This document shows positions 33,401 to 43,479 of a DNA stretch of 64,000 nt, piece after piece. A program made the position numbers and the translations under genes. Under the pieces are notes generated by a model. The model did not search any database and had not been told where the DNA came from. It saw only the letters and a program-made list of their open reading frames with translations. Positions within the stretch are counted from its first letter, which is position 1, and every line of letters starts with the position of its first letter. Origin of the DNA: Hibiscus mutabilis (Eukaryota > Streptophyta > Magnoliopsida > Malvales > Malvaceae); NCBI GenBank assembly GCA_019671005.1, contig CM033728.1:28347099-28411098 (forward strand), given 5' to 3'.

Positions 33401-34024
33401 TGAGTGTATCAGTACTGCTAGGCAAAAACAAGCTTGGCATTTTGATACGCGCTTTAGTGTACCGGTACAGACTTATGCTACTGAAATTTCTTTTTGGAAA
33501 TATAACCGCGTACCGAAACACCTCCATACCGTATCGGTCTGGGTGTTAAGGAAATTTAATATGAACCTTGTTCTAGCTAGGTGTATCAAAACAGGGCAAA
33601 TTTATGTGAGACACTGTATCGATACGGTTTCCCTACATATCGATATGGTTGTCTGTTAATTCAGTTAATGTCATGGAAGTGGAGTTTTGTTTTCTTTCGT
33701 TTTGGTCCCTAAATCTTGTGGGTGCAATCAGATGAATATGGATGATTGCTTTGAGCTGACTTTTGACATGTAAGCATGAAATATATTTAATTAATGGTTG
33801 GTAACTTAAAATTGGGAAAAGTCCCTGTATATTGCTAAAATTCCAATTTGGTCTCTAAATTGCGTTTGTGTCCAATTGGATATCGATTCGATGCCCGATT
33901 GAGATGAGTTCTCACCTGTAAACAGTATGTACATGTAGGAAAGTAATAATGCATCTAGACAAGATAAAAGAAAACAATGGACGTGTTTTAGGTTTCATCT
34001 TCTTGGTTTACTTCGGTAAACCTA
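30458..34024 (+). repeat. A1 3' LTR, lacking its last ~53 nt
   Basis: It parallels 3279-6840 over its whole length, including the ~50-bp 'ggggtttat' units (32130-32340), the two ~103-bp units (32500-32710) and the 53-bp units (33355-33465). It leaves the alignment at 'ggtaaacct', where the 5' LTR goes on with 'aatgtagcttg'. The flank that follows belongs to LTR Z. The left flank of A1 also ends in CCT, so a deletion with CCT microhomology at the LTR/host junction is plausible. Confidence 0.85.
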
Positions 34025-34850
34025 TTTTGGACATGTTTTATTTGGTATTTTGGACTTCTATGAGGTTATATGGTTTGATTTGTGGGTTTAGGATGAGAAT
34101 TGCATGCTTGGATGGAGACCATACCTATAGTTCTCTTGATTGATTTACTATGGAATGAATGTTCATCTAGCATGCTTGGTTGGTTGTGGAAACGATGTTA
34201 AATATGTTATATGATGTTTGTTTGATGTTTAAAGCATGTTAGATTTAGCCTATTTGTCATATGTTTGGCCAAAAGGTCATTACAAGCCCAGTCGTACTGA
34301 TACTGGTTCCCTGGGGATCGGTACGCGGGGTTTGATACAGCTCAGATTTGGGGAAAATAGCAAAGGGTTATCAGTACGAGTAGTCACCGAATTGGTACGC
34401 CCATGAGGAAGTTTATACTGGGATCGGTACATGGGGTACCATATTAGTACGGGTTTTAGCTACTGGAATCCTCGATTTTGAACTATAGCAATGGTTATCA
34501 ATACTCGATCAAACGTACCGATATGGGCAAGCCACTTGGACTCATACTGATACTGTTCAAGCCTATATCGGTACGGGGTTAGTTAATTTTGGTATTTTCA
34601 TATTGTATTCTAGATTCTTTACAAATTGGTCACTATTCCTGCAATGAGCAATTAATGATGATATTGTGATCCAATTTTGATGCAAATTCATACAGAGGCA
34701 TATAATGAAACTAATTAAGGATGGTAACAAAAATTTGTAATTTACTCCTTTACATAATAGAATTTACATCTTGCTCCCTAAAGTGTTATGTCTTGCAAAT
34801 CGAATGCTTGATTCGTCTTCCGCTGTTGTACATCATACCTTAGGGTTAAT
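34025..34850 (+). mobile_element. LTR Z, right part
   Basis: It continues the LTR interrupted at 3278. 'cctatagtt' and 'catgttagattt' blocks correspond to 5995-6100 of the A1 LTR. A CG-rich cluster of 'cggtacg' and 'gatcggtac' words follows at 34285-34580. A 'ggtaacaaaaatt' stretch and 'tgcaaatcgaatgc' run toward the LTR end. It stops at 34850 where a G-type LTR starts with TGTAATGCCC. The true end of Z is missing. Confidence 0.6.
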
Positions 34851-35777
34851 TGTAATGCCCTATTTTTGGGTCTAGATGTTTTGGGGTTCATTTTGAGGGT
34901 CCGGTGGACCGGTATTAGCAATTCAAGTTAGTTTCGGGATTAAATTGGACTAAATATTTTTGAAGGTGATAAAAATATGGAAAAATGTTCTAAAATCATT
35001 ATTTTATATAGTAATTAATTTGGCGAAATCAATTTTGGAAAATGAGATTTGAAAATTGGACATTTTGGAGTAGTGAATAAAGTGTAAACTTTGAAAACTA
35101 TTTTTAGTAATTGTTTTGTAAAAGGGTCAAAACTTTGAGTCTTTAAGGAGTTATTTGCCCAAAGTCTAATCTCAGACTTTATCCCTTAATTGGCTACTTT
35201 TAAATTGGTTTTCGATAATATAAATAGGTTGGAGAGAATTAATTTGATAATTAATTCTTTAAACAAAAATCACGTAACTAACTTTCTTTCAAAGTCTTTT
35301 CTCTCAAAATCTCTCCTGCCAAACACCATTCTCTTCTTCTAAGTCTTGAGGTAAATCATGTTTTCTTTAATCCTTTGATTTCAAATGATTTCTTGTTGAT
35401 TGTTTATCAAAACCTTATTGTTTTAATTTTGTTTTCTCATGTAAAATCATCCAATTAACGGAGAAAGTATCTGTTGGAGGTAATGTTTGTCCTTCTCCTC
35501 TAATGAAAGGTTCTTTACTGAAATTCCCATGTTATTGATCTTTTATAATTGTTTTCTAATGTGTTTTGATAGTTTAATTAAGGAAAATTGGTTTAATTGT
35601 TTGGGGGCAGAGCACTAGAGTTTGGGGGGCAACATTGGCAAGACAAAAACGCAATGTGTTTCGGGGCAACATTGGCAAGGCAAAAAGGCGATCCAAGATC
35701 TATATTATTTTTTAGTATGAAACTCGGTTTTACTTTTGGTTAATAAGACAATGTGTTCGCCATATTTTTGGGGATTT
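34851..35777 (+). mobile_element. G-type LTR fragment, internally deleted
   Basis: 34851-35585 follows the start of solo LTR G (minus strand from 26879 down) closely. It then jumps: 35690-35777 matches G near 8810-8890 ('gacaatgtgttcgccatat'), about 1.2 kb further on in the LTR. The stretch between (35600-35690) holds two copies of a ~40-bp unit with 'ggggcaacattggcaag'. It ends where the minus-strand element H begins. Confidence 0.65.
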
Positions 35778-36119
35778 GTAATTACGTTTTTCCCCTGGTT
35801 TTTGAGTATAATTGATGTTGACAAACATCTTGATGATCTTTTCTTGAGGTGGATAGTTGCTTGCCGGGAGGAAATAAATGCGGAAATTACTCCAACATGC
35901 CAGCCTTGCTTCCCAAGTGGCTTCCTCGACACCACGATGTCGCCACAAAATCTTAACAAGCTTAATCGTCTTGCCACAAAGAACTATACTACTGGAATCA
36001 AGGATTTCCACTTGTTCCTCAACATAAGATAGGTCCAGCATCAACTCAATATGTTCTACCGGCAACATGCGAGGGATTCGACCGATACCTACGCAACATC
36101 GATACATAGAACACATCAT
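35778..36119 (-). pseudogene. H chromodomain
   Basis: It follows the integrase C-terminus in another frame: VEILDSSSIVL, LVKILWRHRGVEEATWEA, then NYPPQEKI. The WRH-x-x-VEEATWE core is the conserved chromodomain region of chromovirus integrases. It is displaced by a frameshift near 36050. The C-terminal residues listed beyond NYTQKPGEKR come from the adjoining LTR. Confidence 0.7.
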
Positions 36120-37226
36120 GTATCTTTTCCAACTCGGGAGGCAACCTCAACCGATAAGCTATAGGACCAACACGCTCTACAATCTCATATGGTCCGATAA
36201 ACCTCGGACTAATTTTACCCTTACGTCCAAACCGCATCACCTTTTTTCCATGTGACACTTTCAACAACACACGATCACCAACCGCATATTCAATCTCCCT
36301 ATGCTTCAAATCCACGTAGGATTTCTGACGATCCGTGGCAGTTTTCAAGAGATCACATACAAGCTTTACCTTCTCATCTGTGTCTTTCAACGTATCCGGT
36401 AAGGAAACATGCTTTTCTCCTACCTCAGTCCAACAAAAAGGCATACGAAACCTCCGACCATACAACGCCTCATACAGTGCCATCTGTATACTCGCCTGAC
36501 AGCTATTGTTATAAGCACACTCAACCAAAACTAAATGCTTCTCACAGGTTCCTTGGAACTCAATGATACAACACCTCAACATATTCTCCAAAACCTGGGT
36601 ATCACACTTAGACTGTCCATCCGTCTGAGGATGATACGTGGTACTGAATCTCAACCTCGTAGCCCAAAGCTTGATGTAAAACACTGCCAAAAACTTGTTG
36701 TAAACCTTGGATCTTTATTCGAAACAATGGACTTAGGTACCCCGTACAAATGCACAATCTCAACGATATATAAGCCGGTCAACTTATCCAAGGTATACGT
36801 TGTATGCAAAATGCGCACATTTCGTGAACCGATCAACAATCACCCGGTTGCAACCCACACAAAATCCATAGTGATTCTCTCCCATTTTCATTCCATAATT
36901 TTCAACGGTTGCAACAACCCGGATGGAAACTGATGTTCACCCTAAACCCGCAGACACAACATGCACTTAGAAACAAATTCTACCACATCCTTTTTCAAAC
37001 CAACCCAATAGTACGCTTCTTTCAACCCATGATACATTTTGGTACTACCAGGATGTATAGCAAAAGGACTAGAATGTGCATCTCTCAAAATAGTGTGCCT
37101 CAACTCCAAATTATCTGGCACCATTATTTGATCCCTTGAAACACAAAACTCCATCATCATCAAAATGAAATTCCTTCGGATTACCATCCGATATGTCCTT
37201 AATATGAGGAACCAAAGAATCATCAT
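36046..37226 (-). pseudogene. H integrase
   Basis: The zinc-binding domain is at 37226-36942: HSSPFAIHPGSTKMYHG then SKCMLCLRV, an H-x7-H...C-x2-C pattern. The core is in pieces: 36839-36651 has SIVSNKDPRF, giving the second catalytic Asp, and 36690-36046 (214 codons) continues with TTYHPQTDGQSKCDTQV, whose region carries the catalytic Glu position, then AYNNSCQASI, LYGRRFRMP, DRVLLKVS and IHDVFYVSMLRRYR. At least three frameshifts separate the pieces. The 214-codon C-terminal part is the longest open coding stretch of H. Confidence 0.75.
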
Positions 37227-37239
37227 AAAATTGCTTAGC

Positions 37240-37700
37240 TTTAATCACTTGTGACAATGTATGCTTAACTTGCAACTCAGCCAACAACCCACCTTCCCGT
37301 GTCACACTCAACCTCACAAACATTTCCCTATGCTCAACCACAACCTTACGACTCAACGTATCCACAACCACATTAGCCTTTCCAGGATGATACTCGATCA
37401 TCAAGTCATAATCCTTAAGCAACTCCAAGCATCTATGTTGCCTAGGATTCAAATCCTTTTGAAACATCAAATACTTCAAACTCTTGTGATTTGTAAAAAC
37501 AACACACTTTTCTCCGTAAAGATAGTGTCTCCAAATCTTCAAGGCAAACACCACAACCGCAAGTTCCAAATCATGAGTCGGATAGTTTCACTCATGAACT
37601 TTCAGCTGTCTCGATGCATAGGCCACAACCCTACCATCTTGCATCAGCACACAACCCAAACCAATGTAAGAGGTATCACTATAAACCATGAACTCCTTCC
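37240..37700 (-). pseudogene. H RNase H
   Basis: The open piece 37569-37111 contains ELAVVVFALKIWRHYL, VVFTNHKSLKYL, MIEYHPGKANVVVDTLSRK. The HTDHK-like motif reads FTNHK, so its catalytic Asp is Asn. The first motif (SDAS) is in an upstream frame near 37680. A short continuation leads to the integrase zinc domain. Confidence 0.72.
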
Positions 37701-37739
37701 CTAAATCTGGTTGGATCAACACATGAGCATGTGTCAAGA

Positions 37740-38640
37740 CTTCCTTCAACTTCTCAAAATATGGTTTTCCTTTTTTGTCAACACATAAGGAACATTCTTT
37801 TGCAACAACTTCGTCAACAGTGCCGCAATACTAGAAAACCCATCTACAAAGTGATGATAATAACAAGTCAACCTAAGGAAACTACAAACCTCCGATACAG
37901 TCTTAGGTTGCTTCCAATTGAGAATAGCCTCAATTTTCTGTGGATCAACACGAATACCCTCCGCGAAAACCACATGACCAATGAACATCACTTTCTTCAG
38001 CCAAAACTCACACTTTCTTAGTTTGTCTTACAACTGATTATCCTTTAAAACTTGCAATACAATCCTTAAATTCCAATCATGTTCTTCCTCAGTACGAGAG
38101 TAGACAAGAATAACATGAAAAAAACACCACCATAAACTGATCAAGATACTCATGGAACACCCTGTTCATCATATCCATGGATGTAGCCAGGGTATTCGCC
38201 AAGCCAAACAACATCACCAAGAGCTCATAATATTCGTATCTTGTACGAAACGCAAACTTATGCACTTCCACATCCTTATCCTTCAGGTGATAATACCCTG
38301 ATCTTAAATCGATCTTAGAAAACACCGTCGCTCCATGAAACTAATCAAACAATGATGCTGCGTCTTCAACTCTTTCAATTCCTTCGGTGTCATATGATAA
38401 GAAGCAATAGACACATGAGTCGTACCCGAGTATGTCTCAATACCAAACTCCACCTCTCTGTTCGGCGGTAAACCCGGTAACTCTCCAGGAACCACCTCTG
38501 AAAAACCACAAACATTTCAAATCTCCTACACCCGAACACCCTTAACTTCTGGATTCATCATGATAACCAAATAAGCTTGATACCCTCCTTGCATTATCTT
38601 TTCTACTTGAGTACCCGAACAACATTGGACAAGAATTTCA
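37740..38640 (-). pseudogene. H reverse transcriptase
   Basis: The pieces are LPGLPPNREVEFGIETY (38495 region), then FSKIDLRSGYYHLKDK (38325 region), and near 37990 MFIGHVVFAEGIRVDPQK. The stretch between the PKELKEL segment and FSKIDLRSGYY is shorter than in D, so about 70 residues are missing. The active site has a frameshift; where relatives read VVFIDDILVYS, H has VVFF followed by an HV-like read, so the Asp pair is lost. Confidence 0.7.
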
Positions 38641-38682
38641 CATTCTCGGTAACCACCACAACTTCGTAATCATCGGCTAACC

Positions 38683-38900
38683 TCAAGAAATCCTTTTGGA
38701 TGCACAATCCACAACCACCTTGTGCTCACTTAACCAATCCATGCCCAAAATAACGTAAAAACCATGGAATGGAAATTCCATCAAATCCGCAGCAAACTCG
38801 TGACCTTCCACTACCAAAGGACCACGCTTATACAACCTTCTAGTCGTAACCGTCTCCTCAAAAGAACTAGTTACTAACACTTCGTCGGCCTTTGAGAAAT
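38683..38900 (-). pseudogene. H protease, C-terminal part
   Basis: VTSSFEETVTTRRLYKRGPLVVEGHEF...ADLMEFPFHGFYVILGMDWLSEHKVVVDC is the second half of a chromovirus aspartic protease. The active-site Asp-Ser/Thr-Gly lies upstream of this and is missing. The first 15 codons of the open frame (38946-38902) are read from the MITE-like insertion. Confidence 0.68.
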
Positions 38901-38905
38901 TATCC

Positions 38906-39074
38906 GTAATTGTGGACATATGTATGCATGATTCTTTATATGTCATCCTAGATGCCTATGCATATAGATGAAAAACCTCTAATGTCATGCCCAAAGATGT
39001 ATGCATGTACTAACGTATTTAAATATATACATATAAGTATTTTTGCACTGTGCATGTTTAACATCCATACTTAC
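38906..39074 (-). mobile_element. MITE-like element, copy 2 (169 bp)
   Basis: It has the same inside as copies 1 and 3 and degenerate ends (GTAATTGTGGAC and ATCCATACTTAC). It lies between gag and protease of H, whereas copies 1 and 3 lie between RT and RNase H of A1 and J. The different host position argues for transposition. Confidence 0.6.
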
Positions 39075-39295
39075 TTATAGTATTCCCGGTACCAATATTG
39101 CCTCCAACATGTCGGAAACACTCTAGCAACCCCTAATTGTTGATCAGAACTCTTTCTCGGTACCACAGCACACGAGAACACCACCACTCCGTCCGCTACC
39201 CAAAACCAGGTATTTAGAGAATACCCAAAACGTCATCATCTCGAATGTCAATAGCACATTCAACGCTTCCACAAATAGCTATATCGGCCAATGGT
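39075..39295 (-). other. H spacer replacing the Gag zinc-knuckle region
   Basis: No zinc knuckle or other domain is readable here, although A2 shows two knuckles at this point of gag. It is probably gag sequence beyond recognition or unrelated filler next to the MITE-like insertion. Confidence 0.3.
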
Positions 39296-39964
39296 CTAAA
39301 ACCCAACTAGCGCTAACCACGCTAGAGCCTCAGGAAGGACTCTAAGGTGAACTAACTTCACCTCATGCTCAGCCACTAATATGCCACCCTGCGATAACGA
39401 CATAAAATCGCACTTCCGTGCAACTAGATACTGAGGATCAAGATACTTCCTCTTAAAAGCTCTCTGAAAGAACACCCAAGTCACATCCGCCTCTGGGATA
39501 CCTGCAACCGTGGTCACCCAGCATTGATAAGCATCACCTTGCAACAAGGACACAATGCAACCCAACTTGCGCACATCGTTGCAATCCATCTGGTTCAAGA
39601 TACGAATTATCTTTTCCATCCATCCCTCAGCTGCTTCAAGGCTCAGACCCCTGAATTCCTCACCTCCCAAACTACAAAAATGCTCCAAGGGTAAACCTTG
39701 ATTAACTACCACAGCAAGTGTCGGTGCCTGCGCTTGCACTCCAGCCATCACTACCTGAAAAGCTCCCGTTATTGCTTGGATCAACAGATTTAAGTCCCCA
39801 AACACTGGCCCTTGCAAAGCCTAAGGCACACGACCTACCCTAGCATCAACAAGAAGAACCAACAAAGGAGGAAGAGGTAAGGTATTACGAGGATTCCCTC
39901 CATCATCATTATTCTACCCATACTCAGCATTACCAACCGTCAAACGAGTCTCACGTCGAGCCAT
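39296..39964 (-). pseudogene. H gag
   Basis: It starts MARRETRLTVGNAEYG at 39964, followed by a stop; another stop lies just before the open piece of 173 codons (39817-39296). That piece has FGDLNLLIQAITGAFQ, FCSLGGEEFRGLS, KLGCIVSLLQGDAYQCWVTT and FMSLSQGGILV, the capsid-like order also seen in A2. The frame degrades after LVHLRVLPEALAW and no zinc knuckle follows. Confidence 0.72.
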
Positions 39965-40180
39965 GCTAACAAAAGCATCAAAGCATATTAAATTCAGGCT
40001 AGCATTAGGCAAAGGATCTAAGACAACCTTATAAAACATTTTAAAACCTCGGTAATAGGAAATATGTTCCTAGTTCATACCCAACATGATATAAAATAAT
40101 CACCGTACATATACACAATAACCGTCTATATCAAACAATAATAGTCAATCTAACAACAACATCCTAACGTTACGTAACTT

Positions 40181-40193
40181 GGCTCTGATACCA
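40181..40193 (-). other. H primer-binding site (tRNA-iMet type)
   Basis: On the minus strand it reads TGGTATCAGAGCC, the canonical plant sequence, 5 nt after the LTR end GTTACA at 40199. Confidence 0.88.
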
Positions 40194-40198
40194 CCAAA

Positions 40199-41265
40199 TG
40201 TAACCCCCTTAACCCAGCCTAGATGTCTGACCGATCCGAGCGAGCTGTATTAGGTTTGCTGAAGCAAACTGAGGAAAGATTATGAAAGCCAGTCCATTTT
40301 TTCCCTTTTATCTTGTCTAGATGCATATTATTAATCCTAAGTGATCATGCTTGCAGCGAGCGAAGTTACAAAGGACACGGACCTCAAAAAAGGCAGCCAA
40401 TTGCATATAATACATTTTAGGGACCAAAACATAAAATTGGTAAATTAAATGACCATTACTGAACTAGGGTTACCAATCCTTAATTAGACAGATTACATGC
40501 TTGCATGTCAATTCTCAGCTCAAACCGACCATTCAAACCCATTTAATTGCATGTACAACATTTAGGGACTAAAACGTAAGAAAATAGAACCTTTAAAACA
40601 CATTTTAACTGAATTAATAGGTACTCGTATCGATACACGGTCAAGTGTATTGGTACACTTGTGTATTTTCAAAATTCTAGATTTTAGTAGTTTAAACTCG
40701 TATCTATACACTTCTTCGAGTATCAATATGCTATGCTTGGAAACACCAACCCGTATCGCTATGGTGTTACGTGTATCAATACGCTATGCCTAAAAACACT
40801 GACCCGTATCAATACGATCTTACATGTATCAATATACTATACCTAAAACCATTGACCCGTAAACGCGTATTAATACACCCTGGCCTGACAAGTTTAAATT
40901 TGCTAGTTTAACATACATTTATAGATTCCAAAACACTTAAACATGCTTCTAACAGTCATACAACATTACCAAGGATCGATCCTAACCATAATATCATAGA
41001 ACCATCCTCAACTATGGCAATCATGTTTTAAAGGTAAACTATAGGCATGCTTCCTAAAACCACATTTCCAATTATACCAAAACACTCATTTGAACACTTT
41101 CTAGCCGATGATACATGCTAACACCTCAATAGCATCAAATCTAACATACTAGAGTCTTCAAAACATGACAATCAGTCTAGGCTAACTAGATGCATACCTA
41201 AGCAATTACTTAGCGTCAATAATAATCAAAGATCATCAAGATGTTTGTCAACATCAATCAAGCTC
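40199..41265 (-). repeat. H 5' LTR, 3' end portion only
   Basis: It ends GTTACA at 40199 and carries a GTATCGATAC-rich cluster at 40620-40880. It stops at about 41265 where the inverted copy begins. Only ~1.07 kb of a LTR that is over 3 kb in related elements is present. Confidence 0.78.
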
Positions 41266-41269
41266 CAAA

Positions 41270-42035
41270 ACACCGTATCGATACGCGTAAGACTATTTCG
41301 ATATAGTTAGTGTTTTCAGGCATAGCGTATCGATACACGTGACAACATATTGATACGAGTTGGTGCTTCCAAGCATAGTGTATTGATACTCGAAGAAGTG
41401 TATCGATATGGGTTTGAACAACTGGAATTTTGAAAATGCACAGGTGTACTAGTACACCTGCCCGTGTATCATTACAGTCAGTTGTTAATTCAATTAAAGT
41501 GTGCTTTAAAGGTTCCGTTTTCTTATGATTTAGTCTCTAAATGTTGTACATGCAATTAAATAGGTTTGAATGGTCGGTTTGAGCTGAGAATTGACATGCA
41601 AGCATGTAATCTGACTAGTTGAGAATTGGTAATCCTAATTTTAGTAATAGTCCTTTAATTACCAGTTTTATGTTTTGGTCCCTAAAATGTATTGTATGCA
41701 ATTGGTTACCTTTCTGATGTCGGTTTCCTTTGTAACTTCTCCCGCTGCAAGCATGGTCACTTAGGATTAATAATATGCATCTAGACAATATAAAAGGGAA
41801 AAGATAGACTGGTTTTTGTAATCTTTCTTCAGTTTGCTTTGGAAAACCTAATGTAGCTCGCTCGGTTCAGTTGGGCATCTAAGTTGGGTCGAGGGGATAC
41901 ATTAATTAAGCATCTAGGCAAGATAAAAAGAAAAAAAAGGAACGGTTTAGGCTATTAGTTTGGGTTTAGTTCGGCACACCTAATATGACGTTCTTGATTC
42001 GGTCTTGGTTGCTAGGTAGGATCAAGGGGGTTACA
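41270..42035 (+). repeat. A2 5' LTR, 3' end portion with a duplicated tail
   Basis: It is the reverse complement of 40199-40870 at most positions, starting within the GTATCGATAC cluster. The last ~130 bp occur twice: 41755-41905 ends 'gtcgaggggatacatt' and 41915-42035 ends 'caagggggttaca'. Each has the same order of 'gcatctag(a/g)caa', 'ggtttaggc/gtttttg', 'cctaat' and 'cggt'. Confidence 0.75.
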
Positions 42036-42040
42036 TTTGG

Positions 42041-42053
42041 TGGTATTAGAGAC
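42041..42053 (+). other. A2 primer-binding site
   Basis: TGGTATTAGAGAC follows the LTR end GTTACA by 5 nt. It has two changes from TGGTATCAGAGCC. Confidence 0.78.
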
Positions 42054-42321
42054 AGGTTTGTGAAAGTTTGGAGGTAAGTTATGTTTGTTTAAGAGGATAT
42101 TGATTGTTGTATGATATGTACGGTGTTTGATTATATGATTTTATGACAAAAGTGTGATATATTCGGGTAAAATCTTGGGGACACATTGCCTTATTACTAT
42201 AAGTGTAAAAGGATTTTGTTTTCGAAATATGAACATCTTGGATCCTTGCTTGAAGCTAGCCTAATTATGTTTTTGGTTATATTTTCAGGTTATAAATACA
42301 TATTTTTTTGAGTATGCCACA

Positions 42322-43363
42322 ATGACGAGAGCTTAGGTCGAATACGAATAATGCTGCCAATGGGTAGAGAGTTGAAGGTGAGATAGTGCATCTGGATGGG
42401 TTGCCTCCTCCTTTGCCTAATCCGCCAGCTAGAGTGGATGATGGGCAAGTGCCGCCAGTTTCACCTGGTCTAGTCTTTGGGGATATAATGTCGTTGATTC
42501 AGGCTATGACTGAAGCTTTCCAAGCAGTTGTGGCTAGAGTGCATGTTCAGGCACTGGCACTAGCAATAGCTATTAATCTAGAACTTTTGTTGGAGCATTT
42601 GCATAGTCTAGGAGGTACTAAATTAAAGGTTTAGCTCCTGAGGTAGCCGAGGAGTGGTGTGCGAGTACCTAGAGGATTCTTGGTCAAATAGAGTGCATGG
42701 ATGTACGTAAGTTAGGTTGCATTGTATCCATACTTTAAGGTGATGCCTATAGTTGGTGGACTACCACTATAGCAAGAATGACACCCGATGATGTGACTTG
42801 GGAATTCCTCGGTGCTAGTTTTTAGAGGAAGTATTTATGTACTTGATAATAGGATGAGAAGAAGCATAAGTTCATGTCTTTGGTTCAAGGTAAAATGTCT
42901 GTTTTGGTGTATGAGGTTCAGTTTATTCGATTGAGCCAGTATGCACCTGAGTTGGTTCCTGATGATCGATAGTGATATGATCAGTTTTGATATTGTTTGG
43001 TCAAAGAGGGTAAGACCTATATGTTGGCTTTAGACTATACTGATTTTGATGTCTTGGTTAGCCGATACAAGCATTTAAATAGAATTTAGGTTTGTCTTAT
43101 CTTTATGGGGGCTTGAGTTCCTATAAAAGAGTTGAAGAATTGAATATTGGTGGTGGTTGGTTCAAGAAGAATCGAGATAGGAAGTATCATCCTGATAGAG
43201 ACGTGGTGGAGGTAATATTGGACGTGGATAGCAGGTTCATAACACCTAAGATGGAGTACTTGAGTGTAGGTATTGTGGCAAATGTCATCCGGGAGAGTGT
43301 TGGGCTACAGATAATACATGTTGGAGTTGTGGTTCACGAGATCATTTGAGACGTGATTGTCTG
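42322..43363 (+). pseudogene. A2 gag with two zinc knuckles
   Basis: It starts MTRA then stops. The open piece 42386-42634 has PPLPNPPAR, FGDIMSLIQAMTEAFQAV and LHSLGG, matching H gag. After stops it continues with MDVRKLGCIVSIL, DAYSWWTTT, KFMSLVQGKMSVLVYEVQFIRLSQYAPEL. Two knuckles lie at 43265-43363: CRYCGKCHPGEC and CWSCGSRDHLRRDC, the second with the canonical C-x2-C-x4-H-x4-C spacing. They are in a different frame from the open piece 43092-43349, so a frameshift precedes them. Confidence 0.75.
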
Positions 43364-43479
43364 TAGATGGCTAAGGATGGACATGATCCTCTACCTATTG
43401 TTGCTCTATAGAGAGGCCATGGTCGTGGTTGTGGTAATTTTCAGTGTCAAGAGGAAGGTCAGAGGACTATTGCTCATAC

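Larger units (their letters stand above)
3279..34024 (+). mobile_element. Chromovirus A1 (Ty3/gypsy, Tekay-like), complete frame with nested insertions
   Basis: A1 has two long LTRs (3279-6893 and 30458-34024), an initiator-Met-type primer-binding site, a gag-pol relic in the order gag, PR, RT, RNase H, IN, chromodomain, and a polypurine tract directly before the 3' LTR. It sits inside LTR Z. Its gag is split by solo LTR G, which itself contains elements E and F. All coding regions carry many stops and frameshifts, so A1 is inactive. By eye roughly nine of ten LTR positions agree, so it is an old insertion. The 3' LTR lacks its last ~53 nt, so the A1 target-site duplication cannot be read directly. 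The order of domains and the chromodomain place it with the chromoviruses; Tekay is inferred from LTR length and PBS. Confidence 0.88.
35778..41265 (-). mobile_element. Chromovirus H (Tekay-like), minus strand, 3' LTR missing
   Basis: From right to left it has a partial 5' LTR (41265-40199), PBS, gag, PR, RT, RNase H, IN and chromodomain. The 3' LTR expected left of 35778 is absent; a plus-strand G-type LTR piece is there instead. A MITE-like insertion sits between gag and PR. All genes are broken. Its LTR is close to that of A2, to which it is joined head to head at about 41265. Confidence 0.8.

Noticed and set aside
36252..37704. Plus-strand ORFs of 104-147 residues across element H
   Set aside because: They are shadows of the minus-strand integrase and RNase H, which show clear motifs.
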